This document shows positions 52,176 to 61,455 of a stretch of 64,000 nt of DNA, piece by piece. Made by a program: the position numbers and the translations under genes. The DNA lies in the NCBI GenBank assembly GCA_937889535.1, contig CALBZW010000011.1, positions 62,001-126,000 on the forward strand, read 5' to 3'. This stretch comes from an uncultured Candidatus Saccharibacteria bacterium (GTDB taxonomy: Bacteria; Patescibacteriota; Saccharimonadia; Saccharimonadales; Saccharimonadaceae). Numbering within the stretch: position 1 is the stretch's first letter; each line of letters begins with the position of its first letter. The notes below the pieces were generated by a model. That model was not told the origin of the DNA, did no database searches, and saw nothing but the letters and a program-made list of their open reading frames with translations.

Positions 52176-53643
52176 TTGTTACCTCCCTTTTTGTAGTGAC
52201 TGCTTTCTGGTCCTTACGACCCATGTTCCAAACTAATACCTCTCCGGCAAGTACAGCAATACAGGCGCCAACGATTAGTGGCCAGTTGTATTCAAACATT
52301 TCGACGTTAAACTCCGGAAATAGAGTAAAGAAGAGTGCGACCAAGAGTAGGACGAATGGTACAATACCAAAGACGCCAATCTTAAACTTACCGCCGTTGA
52401 TCCAATAACCTTTTTCAGAAGTTTTACCTTGCTTATGAAGTTTAAGGAATGCCATGAACATCGGCAAATATGATAGAAGTAGAGTCACAAGGCTGAGCGA
52501 GAAGAAGGTCCAGAATAGATTCTCAAAGCTCGGAATAAATTGTTGAACGATGATACCAGCAATCGCAATCACTAACGCCACTACGCCAGTCCAAATCGAC
52601 GGGACATACGACACGCCGGCCTTATTGCGTTTCGCCCAAGATTTCGGGAAAGTACCGTCCTCGGCAGCATAGGCAATAACTGAGTTGACACCAAAGTTCC
52701 AAGAAGCAATGTTTGCCACTAACGTATAGATAAATAGACCGCCTACGACAACCGTGATAGCATTCACGAGACCAGCGCCGAAGCCGGCAATCGACATTAA
52801 CTGCCCATAGCTATCAAGCAGTCCGGAGTCAGTGCTAAGCTCAGAGACCGGGATAGCGACGCCAATACCAAAACTTGGCAAGAGGTAGAAGACTGCGATT
52901 AAGATACCGCCCAAAATAATCGCTTTTGGGATTTCTTTCTTCGGATTCTCCATATCATCGCTGAAAGTCGAAACAACTTCGAAACCGAGCATATTGAAGA
53001 TAATCAATGAAACGAAGCCAAGTCCGGCGAGACTAAAATGACCATTCTCCATTAGCGGCATTAGGTCGGTCCAAGATTCAATCGGATTAGCACTTTGACC
53101 AGTACTAATCAAAACATAGATACCTAGAACACCGAGACCCGCCATGAAGACAAACTTAGCAATTGCGCCAAGATTAGAAAGCCAGGCGCTTTGCGAAATA
53201 CGCAATACGCCCAGAATCGATACAAGTAAAATATAGAATACTTGGATTGCCAGCACAATACCCCAATTCATGACGAAATCGGGATTACCGGAAAGTTGAA
53301 CGACGATTTGGGCCAAAATCGTCGTCACTAGACTAGCTAGTGACGCGACCCAGAGCGGGAAGTTCACCCAATAATACCAGGCAACACGTCCAGCCCACTT
53401 CTTGCCGAAGGCTTTTTTCACCCAAGTATACATGCCGCCTTCAGATGGATATTGAGTACCAAGTTCGGCGGAAATTAAGCCGTAAGGTACGAAGAATCCA
53501 AGGAGCATGATTGCCCACCAGAAATATTGCGAATTGCCGATTGACGCAGCCGGCGCAACAGCATCTCCGACCAGGATGATACAGACCGTTGCAAAAACGG
53601 CACTGAGCAGCCTGAATTTAGGTTTTTTATTATCTTTCGGCAT
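52165..53643 (-). CDS. aguD: APC-family permease, probable agmatine/putrescine antiporter
   Basis: The 492-residue protein has about 12 membrane helices. The first region (AVFATVCIILVGDAVAPAASIGNSQYFWW) and GTQYPSEGGMYTWVKKAFG fit the basic amino acid/polyamine antiporter branch of the APC superfamily. The position between the carbamoyltransferase and the deiminase matches the gene order in lactic acid bacteria and supports the substrate assignment. It exchanges external agmatine for internal putrescine. It ends within the aguA start. Confidence 0.85.
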   Translation of the reverse strand: MPKDNKKPKFRLLSAVFATVCIILVGDAVAPAASIGNSQYFWWAIMLLGFFVPYGLISAELGTQYPSEGGMYTWVKKAFGKKWAGRVAWYYWVNFPLWVASLASLVTTILAQIVVQLSGNPDFVMNWGIVLAIQVFYILLVSILGVLRISQSAWLSNLGAIAKFVFMAGLGVLGIYVLISTGQSANPIESWTDLMPLMENGHFSLAGLGFVSLIIFNMLGFEVVSTFSDDMENPKKEIPKAIILGGILIAVFYLLPSFGIGVAIPVSELSTDSGLLDSYGQLMSIAGFGAGLVNAITVVVGGLFIYTLVANIASWNFGVNSVIAYAAEDGTFPKSWAKRNKAGVSYVPSIWTGVVALVIAIAGIIVQQFIPSFENLFWTFFSLSLVTLLLSYLPMFMAFLKLHKQGKTSEKGYWINGGKFKIGVFGIVPFVLLLVALFFTLFPEFNVEMFEYNWPLIVGACIAVLAGEVLVWNMGRKDQKAVTTKREVTNEN

Positions 53644-53644
53644 A

Positions 53645-54661
53645 TTATTTCTCCTCTTTTGCCTTAATTAAATCAAGTGCTTCTTGAGCCTTGCCACTGA
53701 AATACAACAACAAGCCACGCTGCGCGGTGAGACGATTTTCAGCTTCGTCCCAGGCGACCGAATGTGGGCCGTCAAGCACGCTGTCAGTAACTTCCTCATT
53801 ACGATTCGCCGGCAAACAGTGCATGAATTTCACATTCGGATTACCAGTCAGGGCAAGCATCTCATCATTCACTTGATACTTCGGATAAAACTCGCGCATG
53901 TAGACTTCTTTTGGCGTTTCCTTGTCATACAGACCATACCAAACATCGGTATAGATAAAATCAGCTCCCTCAAGATAAGCGGGGTTGTCAGTGACATGGA
54001 CGCTGCCACCATACATCTGATTGTTGGCACGACCGATTTTCAGAAAGTCATCGCTGAGCCATTTCGCAGGTGGACCATATTGAATAAAATTCATACCCAT
54101 CTTCGTCGTAATCATCATGAGTGAGGCGCAAACTTGCGTGCAGTCGCCGGCAAAAACGACTTTAACTTGGTTCCAAGGTTTATCTTTTGGCAGGTGGTCA
54201 AAAATTGTAATAATATCACCAAGCTCCTGAGTGGGGTGATTATAATCAGACATACCATTAATAACTGGTACGGTTGACCGAGCAGCAAGTTCGAGGATAC
54301 TCTCATGCCGATCAACGCGTGCCATGATAATATCGCACATGCGGCTAAGAACCTCGGCGGTATCACCAATAGTTTCGTGCGCACCAAGCTGAATCGCACC
54401 AGGAGCGAGATTAAGCGCATGTCCACCAAGTTGCTCCATGCCAACTTCAAAAGAAACACGCGTACGAGTAGACTTTTGTTCAAAAAGCATGGCAAGGTTT
54501 TTATGATACAAAGTATCAAGCGTGCCGCCAGATTTAATATAATCACGCACGACCGTTGACACTTTGACCATATCAAGAATCTCCGATTGGTCAAAATCGG
54601 AGGTATCGATATAATCCTTGTGTGTCGGGGTCTTGTGAGTTAAAACATAAGGGTTATCCAT
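53645..54661 (-). CDS. ptcA: Putrescine carbamoyltransferase
   Basis: The 338-residue protein has the carbamoyltransferase motifs STRTR (carbamoyl phosphate) and HCLPA. In place of the ornithine-specific SMG loop it reads DVWYGLYDKE, the loop typical of putrescine carbamoyltransferase, and the C-terminus carries the extra helix of that enzyme. It makes putrescine and carbamoyl phosphate from N-carbamoylputrescine. TATAAT lies 6-7 nt before the ATG, so the message is leaderless. It is the first gene of the agmatine operon. Confidence 0.93.
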   Translation of the reverse strand: MDNPYVLTHKTPTHKDYIDTSDFDQSEILDMVKVSTVVRDYIKSGGTLDTLYHKNLAMLFEQKSTRTRVSFEVGMEQLGGHALNLAPGAIQLGAHETIGDTAEVLSRMCDIIMARVDRHESILELAARSTVPVINGMSDYNHPTQELGDIITIFDHLPKDKPWNQVKVVFAGDCTQVCASLMMITTKMGMNFIQYGPPAKWLSDDFLKIGRANNQMYGGSVHVTDNPAYLEGADFIYTDVWYGLYDKETPKEVYMREFYPKYQVNDEMLALTGNPNVKFMHCLPANRNEEVTDSVLDGPHSVAWDEAENRLTAQRGLLLYFSGKAQEALDLIKAKEEK

Positions 54662-54712
54662 GAGATGATTATAACATGAATATCGTCGCGGTGCGTAACT
54701 TTGCGCCTGTGT

Positions 54713-55792
54713 CTATTTTATCTTGGCGAGGTGTTCCTTCGCTTTTGCTGTGACGGCGCGACCGCGCGGGGTACGCTCGATGAGACCGAGTTGTAGCATA
54801 TACGGCTCATAATAATCTTCAATCGTAGCGGCCTCGTCACCGGTCAAGGCAGCAATAGTGTTTAGCCCGACTGGACGATTGCCATAATTTTCGAGCATAA
54901 GTTCGAGCATGTTCCGGTCGGCCGGGTCTAAACCGAGATCATCAATCTCCATCATTTCGAGCGCCGCGGATGCGAGCTTAACGTCAATAAAACCATCGCC
55001 ATTCACATCGGCATAATCACGGACCCGTTTCGTAAGGCGATTCGCAATCCGCGGCGTAAGGCGCGACCGCGTCGCGAGTAGATTCGTCGCCTCGGGCGCA
55101 ATACCGGTACCGAGTAAGTTCGCCGTACGACTAATAATGCGCTCGATTTCAGGAATCTTGTAGTATTCGAGGCGATGAATCAAACCGAAGCGGTCGCGCA
55201 ACGGACCGGCGAGAGAACCGGTGCGCGTCGTCGCGCCGATGACGGTGAACTTTGGCAGATCTAAGCGCACCGACCGCGCCGCTGGGCCTTTGCCAATCAC
55301 AATGTCGAGTTTATAATCTTCCATTGCGGAATACAAAATTTCTTCCACGGCGCGGCGCAGGCGATGAATTTCATCAATAAACAGTACATCACCATCTTGT
55401 AGATTAGTCAGAATCGAAGCGAGGTCGCCGGCGCGTTCGATCGCCGGTCCGCTTGTTACTCGGAGATTAGCGCCCATTTCGCGAGCAATAACGTTAGCCA
55501 TCGTGGTCTTCCCTAGCCCCGGTGGGCCGTAGAGCAAGACATGGTCAAGCGTAGTGCCATCATCACGTTTCTTAACGGCGTCGATCGCAAGTTTAAGGTT
55601 AGTTTTTAGCCTCTCTTGACCAATATAGTCAGCAAAAGTTAAGGGACGTAGAGTTGCCTCTTCATTTTGTTCAGCAAGATCGTCACCTAAATTTGAGTCA
55701 ACTAGACGATGCAGTTCTTTTGGCGCTTTCTTTGGCGACGTCTGAGACTGACCTTTCGGCTCATTCAAATCAATACTTCTCTCAATTCCCAT
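54713..55792 (-). CDS. ruvB: Holliday junction branch migration helicase RuvB
   Basis: The 359-residue AAA+ motor has Walker [10 protein letters not shown], Walker [10 protein letters not shown] and the RuvB winged-helix C-terminus ([29 protein letters not shown]). It moves Holliday junctions with RuvA after RecA action. About 35 disordered residues precede the normal start. TATAAT lies 7 nt before the ATG. ruvA and ruvC are not in the window. Confidence 0.95.
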   Translation of the reverse strand: MGIERSIDLNEPKGQSQTSPKKAPKELHRLVDSNLGDDLAEQNEEATLRPLTFADYIGQERLKTNLKLAIDAVKKRDDGTTLDHVLLYGPPGLGKTTMANVIAREMGANLRVTSGPAIERAGDLASILTNLQDGDVLFIDEIHRLRRAVEEILYSAMEDYKLDIVIGKGPAARSVRLDLPKFTVIGATTRTGSLAGPLRDRFGLIHRLEYYKIPEIERIISRTANLLGTGIAPEATNLLATRSRLTPRIANRLTKRVRDYADVNGDGFIDVKLASAALEMMEIDDLGLDPADRNMLELMLENYGNRPVGLNTIAALTGDEAATIEDYYEPYMLQLGLIERTPRGRAVTAKAKEHLAKIK

Positions 55793-55815
55793 TGAGTATT
55801 ATTATAGCACAAAGC

Positions 55816-55933
55816 AAAAACCAAAGACTTTAACTTTTCTCAAGGCGCGTCGTCAGCGCCTGCCGTCGCAGGGCTGACGCGCTCTTCCTCCTCGTGAGTC
55901 CGGATCCTTTCGAAAAGTAAAGTCGCTGGTTTT
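55816..55933. repeat. 118-nt intergenic foldback element between rubrerythrin and ruvB
   Basis: AAAACCA..GACTTT.ACTTTTC on the left arm (55816-55839) pairs with GAAAAGTAAAGTC..TGGTTTT (55911-55933). Inside is a GC-rich hairpin GTCAGC.CCTGC-CGTC-GCAGG.CTGAC. Its length and nested design match the foldback at 35087, though the sequences differ. Confidence 0.65.
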
Positions 55934-55947
55934 ATATGATCTATACT

Positions 55948-56493
55948 TTAGTAATTCTCAGCGCGAATTTCAAAGAAAGCACGTGGGTGAGCGCAAACTG
56001 GGCAGATTTCTGGAGCCTCTTCGCCAGTGAAGACGTAACCACAGTTGCGGCATTTCCAAACCGTAACATCATTGCCCTTAAAGACGACATCATGTTCGAC
56101 TTCATTGTGAAGCTTCAAATAGCGCTCTTCGTGTAACTTTTCAATCGCAGCAACTTGTTCGAATTTGACGGCAATATCATCATAGCCTTCTTCACGAGCA
56201 TCACGAGCGAAGTCTTCATACATCGTCGTCCATTCGTAATTCTCGCCTTTGGCAGCGGCTTCGAGATTCTCGGCCGTAGTACCAACCGTACCGTCGTGCA
56301 TTAGTTTGTACCAGATCTTAGCATGTTCTTTCTCATTGTGCGAGGTCTCATCAAAAATACTGCTAATCTGTTCGTAACCATCTTTCTTGGCTTGTGACGC
56401 GAAATATTGATATTTAATCGCGGCCTGAGACTCACCAGCGAAAGCAGACTCAAGATTCTTCCAGGTTTTACTATTTTGGTCTAATTTTGCCAT
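55948..56493 (-). CDS. Rubrerythrin
   Basis: The 181-residue protein has the N-terminal four-helix diiron domain (ESQAAIKYQYF, DETSHNEKEHAKIW, EKLHEERY supplying the Glu and His ligands) and a C-terminal rubredoxin-type iron site (CRNCGYV...CPVCAHP). It reduces peroxide in the cytoplasm and suits an anaerobic or microaerophilic lifestyle. AAAAGGAG lies 8 nt before the ATG, so unlike its neighbours it has an ordinary leader. Confidence 0.95.
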   Translation of the reverse strand: MAKLDQNSKTWKNLESAFAGESQAAIKYQYFASQAKKDGYEQISSIFDETSHNEKEHAKIWYKLMHDGTVGTTAENLEAAAKGENYEWTTMYEDFARDAREEGYDDIAVKFEQVAAIEKLHEERYLKLHNEVEHDVVFKGNDVTVWKCRNCGYVFTGEEAPEICPVCAHPRAFFEIRAENY

Positions 56494-56529
56494 ATATTAA
56501 CTCCTTTATCTTTTATAGATTATAGCACA

Positions 56530-57732
56530 CTACTCGGAAAGATTACCGTTATTTGGGCAGGTCCCGCTTTCGGTCCAGCAATTATAAGTAATCCAAAAGT
56601 TTTTCAAAAGTTTTGAGTCGCCATCGCCATCAAGCTCAGCGGCAAATTGCGGATATGGGAAATAACTATCTGCCGGATCAAGGCGGGTTTCGACGCGCCG
56701 ATACAATTGGTTAGCACGACCGGTCGAATCGACGCTGATTTGTGCGCCTTCAAAGTTAATCACATTGCCAGAGGCATCATACATTGCCACCGCAAAATCT
56801 GATACAGTCTCGCCATACGGCATTGAGACAATCAGCAAGGCGTTACCACCAGCTGGAAGATGACCTTCAGTTTGAAGATCTACGCCACAAGCAAACTCAC
56901 CTTTTTGACATTTAATCAGGAAAGGTTCGTTACGAGTATCAGAATTGGCTGCACTCCTAATCGCCGACCAGCTGATTGAATTCCCTGAATCATCGGCATC
57001 ACTCGGCAATAAAATCATCGTGCTGTAGTTCTCCGCCGTGCTATTATTAAAATCACTAATCTTGAAACTTGCATCTGTGTATAACAATGTAAGCGAAATT
57101 ACGGGAACATTTGAAGTCTCATTTTTACTTTTGAGAGCTTTGTCGCCATACAACTTAGTAAGGGTCGTGCTATTGTTCTCAGAAAACCACTTGAACTCGA
57201 CCTTTGCGACCTTACTCAACTCATTACTTTCGATACCAAGTGGTACAACGCGAATGCGGGTATCATTCGTTAGCGTGGAACGGTAATCTTCGACGCTAGC
57301 TGACATTGTGATGCAGGTATAGGCTTGGTCGGTCGTTGTTTCACCGTGTTTGTCGACAGCGGTACTCGTTTCCTGAATCTTGATCTCGCCTTCGGCTTGG
57401 TATCCGAGAGCAGTTTTTAAGTTTGATGTATTTTTTGAAAAATCGGCACAGCTAGAATCAAAAGGATAGAAGTTTTTGCAACTATCTGCACTCCCGCCGC
57501 CATTCAAACATTGATAATACTTGTTCACCGCACGCTTGGCGTCCTCAACTCCAGCGAGAGCGGAGTCATAGGCTGACTGTGAGAGTTCGTCGTCATCGCT
57601 CTGGCGAGCCTCAGACAGAATAATACGCACGAAACTTAGTGTAATCACCCCGAACAAGATTGTCGCGAAGACAACCGCATAGAGCGAGGCGACGCCTTTC
57701 TTGGATCCACGGAAATTTTGCAGTTTCATCAT
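56530..57732 (-). CDS. PilX-like pilus assembly protein
   Basis: The 400-residue protein begins with KKGVASLYAVVFATILFGVITLSFV, an N-terminal membrane helix of the PilX type without the standard prepilin Glu5. A large extracytoplasmic region with several cysteines and Asn/Ser-rich strands follows. It is last in the prepilin cluster and is probably a minor pilus component or pilus adhesin. The family is inferred from the N-terminus and the context. Confidence 0.7.
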   Translation of the reverse strand: MMKLQNFRGSKKGVASLYAVVFATILFGVITLSFVRIILSEARQSDDDELSQSAYDSALAGVEDAKRAVNKYYQCLNGGGSADSCKNFYPFDSSCADFSKNTSNLKTALGYQAEGEIKIQETSTAVDKHGETTTDQAYTCITMSASVEDYRSTLTNDTRIRVVPLGIESNELSKVAKVEFKWFSENNSTTLTKLYGDKALKSKNETSNVPVISLTLLYTDASFKISDFNNSTAENYSTMILLPSDADDSGNSISWSAIRSAANSDTRNEPFLIKCQKGEFACGVDLQTEGHLPAGGNALLIVSMPYGETVSDFAVAMYDASGNVINFEGAQISVDSTGRANQLYRRVETRLDPADSYFPYPQFAAELDGDGDSKLLKNFWITYNCWTESGTCPNNGNLSE

Positions 57733-57738
57733 TTTCTA

Positions 57739-58674
57739 CTATACTCCTGCCGTGCGAGCGGCGAAATTAAATTTGTTAATTGCACAGTAATTAAACTCGG
57801 CGCCAAGATTATCGAGCTGGCTGGTTTCACTATTCTGACAGTAATCTCCGGTCGTAGTTATATCAATGCCGCCGCGTTCGGTCGCGAGAATGAAATTCCC
57901 TGTCATATAGGTGCGCAGCGTAATGGCGTCCTGGCTAATTGGCTGGACTGTAAATTCATACAAGAATAAGTCTAAGTCGAACGCACTAAGATAACCATTG
58001 GTCGGCATAGCGATGCGATTTTCAGTACCATTCTTTGCTTCCTGTCGAATATCTAGCTCCCAGTTCCCCGTACTTCCTGGGTCTTCAGATTGCTTCTGGA
58101 GGAAGGCCGAGCAAACACGATAAGTGCGGTCTGGAATGCTAATCAATCGCGCATCTGACGCTTGGATAGTTTGCGGCTGGCCATTTTCGTCAAGATATAA
58201 GAGCGATAAAGTCCGTTGCCCTTCATCAAGACCATATTCCGTGTTCCAGAGATATGAGTGATTACCAGTACAAAAGACACCACTATACTGATACTCGCCG
58301 TCTTGGCCTTCGCGATTCTCTTTAGTATTAAAGCGATCATTATAAACATAGCGATAAGCGTGGTCCGACAAGCAGGCTTCGGTGCTAGCGTAGCCGATAG
58401 CATTACTGCCGCCGCTGGCAAGATGATTACATAGGCTAGTTGTATCGACGGCTGGAGCTTCATTAATTGCAGTCGTCAGTTCTTCAATTAAGCTGCGTCC
58501 GACATTATTGACGGCTTTGAGCGCAAGCCCGCGCTGATAAATTGAAACGACATTGATTGTTACGACGGCAATCGAAATCAGTAATGTCGCAACAAAAGTC
58601 ATGGCGAGCATGAGCTCAATAATCGTAAAACCCTGTTTTGAATCTTTAAGACTGACTTTATGCTTTGTATTCAT
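57739..58674 (-). CDS. Type IV prepilin-like protein
   Basis: The 311-residue protein has a class III-like signal: KQGFTIIELMLAMTFVATLLISIAVV, where a prepilin peptidase would cut after Gly and methylate Phe. Glu5 (FTIIE) is present. The exported part is large for a minor pilin and contains several cysteines. Its ATG overlaps the stop of the upstream prepilin gene (position 58674), so it is translated in the same operon. It may be a PilW/GspJ-like minor pilin. Confidence 0.85.
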   Translation of the reverse strand: MNTKHKVSLKDSKQGFTIIELMLAMTFVATLLISIAVVTINVVSIYQRGLALKAVNNVGRSLIEELTTAINEAPAVDTTSLCNHLASGGSNAIGYASTEACLSDHAYRYVYNDRFNTKENREGQDGEYQYSGVFCTGNHSYLWNTEYGLDEGQRTLSLLYLDENGQPQTIQASDARLISIPDRTYRVCSAFLQKQSEDPGSTGNWELDIRQEAKNGTENRIAMPTNGYLSAFDLDLFLYEFTVQPISQDAITLRTYMTGNFILATERGGIDITTTGDYCQNSETSQLDNLGAEFNYCAINKFNFAARTAGV

Positions 58675-59558
58675 TATTTGGCTCCTGGATTATATAGACG
58701 AATCACAGTATCGAGAATCGTAGGCGCCAATGAATTCGGCGCATTCCAACATGTCTGAATGTAAAAGTCATAGAATGGCGGAACGGCAGCACCGCTGGCA
58801 TCGCCGGCAATGGCGACCACCCAAATACCCTCAACCTGAGAGACTTGATTATACATATTACGAGCAGCATATCCGTCCTCGGTGGTTTCATTAGGGTGCC
58901 CGTCGCGAGCATAAATAATACGCGCACTAAGCGGAGCGGAGACGAACTTATTATCGCTACCATTTGATGCGGAGATGATTGCTCTAGTTGGATTTTCTAG
59001 GCCGCTATTGTCTGCGCGCGGAGCGACGCTAAGGTCACGGATATTTAAGACGAAAGCTTTATTCGCCGTAAGTAAACTATCGCCACTAAAGACACCCGGC
59101 TCATAGGCGCGCTGACAGCCAATAGCTCCGTGGAAATCACCGACCGATGGATCACTGTTATTCAATGTATTTGTGATATCGATAATGTCCTGCTGCGCAC
59201 GGTCATCCGGCATTGAACTACGAGCGTGGCCAATTATGCCCTCCCATAATTCCTTGTACTGTTGGCACTTTTCGCCCTTTTGGAGAATTGGCGCGCTACA
59301 AGTCGGTAGCGCCAATTCGGCCGTATAGGCACTATGGACAAAACGCAAAGCCTCAGCCTGAGCATTTAGTTCGTGACGAGCAGTCGTCAGCTCAAGCGAA
59401 CCCTCAGCATTTGCGGTGCCGAGATTCATCATAGAAATCGTAATGACGGCAACGAGGCTAAAGACTGCAATCGCAAACATAACTTCAATAATCGTGTCGC
59501 CGCGTTTTGCCGTAAAACTACGTTCCTTGAATTTTTGGAAAGTTATTTTTGTGGACAT
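58674..59558 (-). CDS. Type IV prepilin-like protein (PilV-like)
   Basis: The 294-residue protein has the signal RGDTIIEVMFAIAVFSLVAVITISMM. The residue after the expected cleavage Gly is Asp instead of Phe, as is common in PilV/GspI-like minor pilins. The exported domain has paired cysteines. It overlaps the genes on both sides, consistent with an operon. Confidence 0.82.
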   Translation of the reverse strand: MSTKITFQKFKERSFTAKRGDTIIEVMFAIAVFSLVAVITISMMNLGTANAEGSLELTTARHELNAQAEALRFVHSAYTAELALPTCSAPILQKGEKCQQYKELWEGIIGHARSSMPDDRAQQDIIDITNTLNNSDPSVGDFHGAIGCQRAYEPGVFSGDSLLTANKAFVLNIRDLSVAPRADNSGLENPTRAIISASNGSDNKFVSAPLSARIIYARDGHPNETTEDGYAARNMYNQVSQVEGIWVVAIAGDASGAAVPPFYDFYIQTCWNAPNSLAPTILDTVIRLYNPGAK

Positions 59559-60346
59559 TTATTATCCTCTCCGTCCGTCGGAATTAAACTAATCGCCGAT
59601 GAGTTATGGCCGTCAGCAGCGAGACGAATGTCGCGAACAACTCGACTATTATCGGAAACTATACAAAAATCAACATCAGATACTGTATTGAAGCTCGATT
59701 GACTAGTTTGCAAATCTTGCTGTAGCCGATTACTGGCGCCTTGACAGTCCCCTTTAATGTCGTAAACCGTCGTCGTGAAAGCGGTATGAACAGTGCCGGA
59801 AGCTGGGGAGCGAGCAATAATCAGCGTACCCTCTAAAGTATGATTAGAAGTGTCGTTGATTTTGGCTTCCCACATCGGGATATATTCATCAAGTGTCGAA
59901 GATTGAGCCTCGACTCCAGGAGAAGCTTCTTTCCCGCAGAATAAATGCGCCTTAACGTCACCGCTACCAAGCTCAGCAATAAAATTAGTTGTATTGCGCG
60001 GCGGTTTCACTCCGCCAACTAGCGTAGCAGTATATACAATATCTTCATCTCCGCCATCGTCAATACCAAAAACTGCAATCTTTCCATAAACCGCTTCGGT
60101 ATCAGAATTCCCTTCACCGAGTGACTGAGGACTAATGACCTCCGCATAGATTTCGCGCAAAAATTCAGAAAAAGAGCGTACAGAATCATTGTAACGCTGA
60201 GTAGCAATCGAAGAATAGGTGCCGGCAATCACGCCAACAAGCATCAGGCCCGTAATCGCGAGTACGAGCATGACTTCGATAATGGTGAAACCTTGCTTCA
60301 CTTCTTCACTAGAAGATTCTGATTGGCACTCCCACGACTCATTCAT
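59543..60346 (-). CDS. Type IV prepilin-like protein (GspH/FimT-like)
   Basis: The 267-residue protein has an unusually long acidic leader of about 17 residues (MNESWECQSESSSEEVKQG) before FTIIEVMLVLAITGLMLVGVIAG. Cleavage after Gly with Glu5 is expected. The region after the helix (SSIATQRYNDSVRSFSEFLREIY) resembles GspH/FimT minor pilins. It overlaps the next gene by 16 nt. Confidence 0.85.
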   Translation of the reverse strand: MNESWECQSESSSEEVKQGFTIIEVMLVLAITGLMLVGVIAGTYSSIATQRYNDSVRSFSEFLREIYAEVISPQSLGEGNSDTEAVYGKIAVFGIDDGGDEDIVYTATLVGGVKPPRNTTNFIAELGSGDVKAHLFCGKEASPGVEAQSSTLDEYIPMWEAKINDTSNHTLEGTLIIARSPASGTVHTAFTTTVYDIKGDCQGASNRLQQDLQTSQSSFNTVSDVDFCIVSDNSRVVRDIRLAADGHNSSAISLIPTDGEDNKCPQK

Positions 60347-60376
60347 ATTCTTATTTTAGCATAAGTCGAATGTTTT

Positions 60377-60811
60377 TTACAAGCGAATGCCAAAGAGAAA
60401 AGCAAGCCACTGTTCAAAATTGCTCATGGAATCTGTCGCGATACTCTCAGTGGATGCCCCAAGTTCAGACGATTCAGTCGTACTAGAATTTTCTGGCAAA
60501 TAGACCGTAGTCTCTCCAGGCAACATCTTGCCTTGGTATTTGCGGGCGGCGAGCTCTTGATACTCGTCGGAGAGATAGTATTCATTTTCGAGTTCGAGAG
60601 TCTCGACTTCAAGCTCAAGGAGAGCTTTTTCGCGCTGACGATTTATAAGCTCTTGGGCGAGACTCCAGTTACGGGTCATTGAGGAAATCGACCCCCAGGT
60701 CCAGACGAGACAAAAGACTAACGCGATCATCAAAACGACGTTATCAAAAACAAAGAGATCGTGCTTCAGCCAATACTGAGTTTTGCGTAGCTTCGTTTTT
60801 AACTCACTCAT
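60377..60811 (-). CDS. FtsB/DivIC-like septum protein
   Basis: The 144-residue protein has a short cytoplasmic N-terminus, one membrane helix (VVLMIALVFCLVWTWGSI), then a coiled coil (REKALLELEVETLELENEYY) and a Ser/Thr-rich tail. This is the FtsB/DivIC layout of divisome linkers. TATAAT lies 6 nt before the ATG. It is first in line with the prepilin genes, and cassette 2 diverges from it. Confidence 0.75.
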   Translation of the reverse strand: MSELKTKLRKTQYWLKHDLFVFDNVVLMIALVFCLVWTWGSISSMTRNWSLAQELINRQREKALLELEVETLELENEYYLSDEYQELAARKYQGKMLPGETTVYLPENSSTTESSELGASTESIATDSMSNFEQWLAFLFGIRL

Positions 60812-60838
60812 GTTTATATTATAGCACGATGATAATGT

Positions 60839-61020
60839 TAAAATTAGGGAGTGGACGACAGCTCCATGGGAACTACTGGCGATATAATGAGGTCAAGCTC
60901 CAGTCGCCAAAGGCTCTCGAAAAAAGATCGTGAAGTTCCCCTCTAATAACTTAAGGAAGTGAACTGAGGATAAAGACTCGCGGCGAGTTATGGCTGGCCG
61001 TAAGAAAAGTGAACTTCTAG
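60839..61020 (+). ncRNA. Cassette 2: promoter and structured RNA domain upstream of a DGR-like repeat
   Basis: TAAAAT (60839-60844) starts a transcript near 60851. It shares with cassette 1 the GTGGA-loop-TCCATGG 5' hairpin, AATGAGGTCAAGCTCC (60886-60901), GGCTCTC, AAAGATCGTG and AGTGAACT. GAAGTTC (60932-60938) pairs with GAACTTC (61011-61017), matching the GGAGTT/AACTCC stem of cassette 1 by compensating changes. Inside this stem are hairpins ACTT-AAGG-AAGT, ACTCG-CGG-CGAGT and TTATGGC/GCCGTAA. TGGCGA also pairs with TCGCCA (60876-60908 region). No protein is encoded. Confidence 0.6.
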
Positions 61021-61029
61021 TGCTCGTGT

Positions 61030-61262
61030 TTGTGTCATGTATGGTTCCTGGCTTTTGTCCGTAGTGGGTATGTTCATCTGAACAACGGCAGCGTGAATAA
61101 CGTCGGCTACGAGGGCGATGGCTGGTCGCGTACGGCCGTATCGACTACCAATGCGCGCAACTTGAACCTGAACCCTACGGACGTCAATCCGTCAAATAGC
61201 ACGAATCGTTGGGTCGGTCTCCCCCTCCGCTGGGCTGTAGCCAGTGCGGTGCCGATCTTTAA
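61030..61262 (+). other. Cassette 2: DGR template/variable-like repeat encoding a C-type-lectin motif
   Basis: One frame reads AFVRSGYVHLNNG...GDGWSRTAVSTTNARNLNL...NSTNRWVGLPLRW. The frame opens only at a TTG after an in-frame TAG (61018) with no ribosome-binding site, so it is probably not translated. Relative to cassette 1 it lacks 9 codons in the middle. Many differences fall on adenine-bearing codons of cassette 1 (for example AAC to TAT, AGC, ACG and GTC), the pattern left by DGR mutagenesis, although some other bases also differ. Shared blocks include TGGCTTTTGTCCGTAG (61049-61064) and the terminal TGCGGTGCCGATCTTTAA (61245-61262). Confidence 0.55.
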
Positions 61263-61267
61263 AAACA

Positions 61268-61289
61268 AATAGAACCCGAAGGCTCTATT
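61268..61289. terminator. Hairpin ending cassette 2
   Basis: AATAGA.CC-CGAA-GG.TCTATT, followed by the tRNA-Met CCA end 7 nt later. It can serve both the cassette and the tRNA. Confidence 0.6.
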
Positions 61290-61296
61290 AATGTAT

Positions 61297-61372
61297 TGGT
61301 GGGGGCGGTTGGGCTCGAACCAACGACCAAGCGGTTATGAGCCGCCTGCTCTAACCCCTGAGCTACGCCCCC
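61297..61372 (-). tRNA. tRNA with anticodon CAT (Met, or Ile2 substrate of TilS)
   Basis: The minus strand folds with acceptor GGGGGCG, anticodon loop CTCATAA (anticodon CAT), T loop TTCGAGC and an encoded CCA end. Elongator Met, initiator Met and Ile(CAU) cannot be separated confidently by eye; the base-paired 1-72 end argues against initiator. Confidence 0.9.
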
Positions 61373-61455
61373 AAGGATATCTATATTATACCGGAGGCGG
61401 CAAGGTCTTGACAATACCCTTTTAGTTTGAGAGAATGGAGTTACGATGCTTTTAG

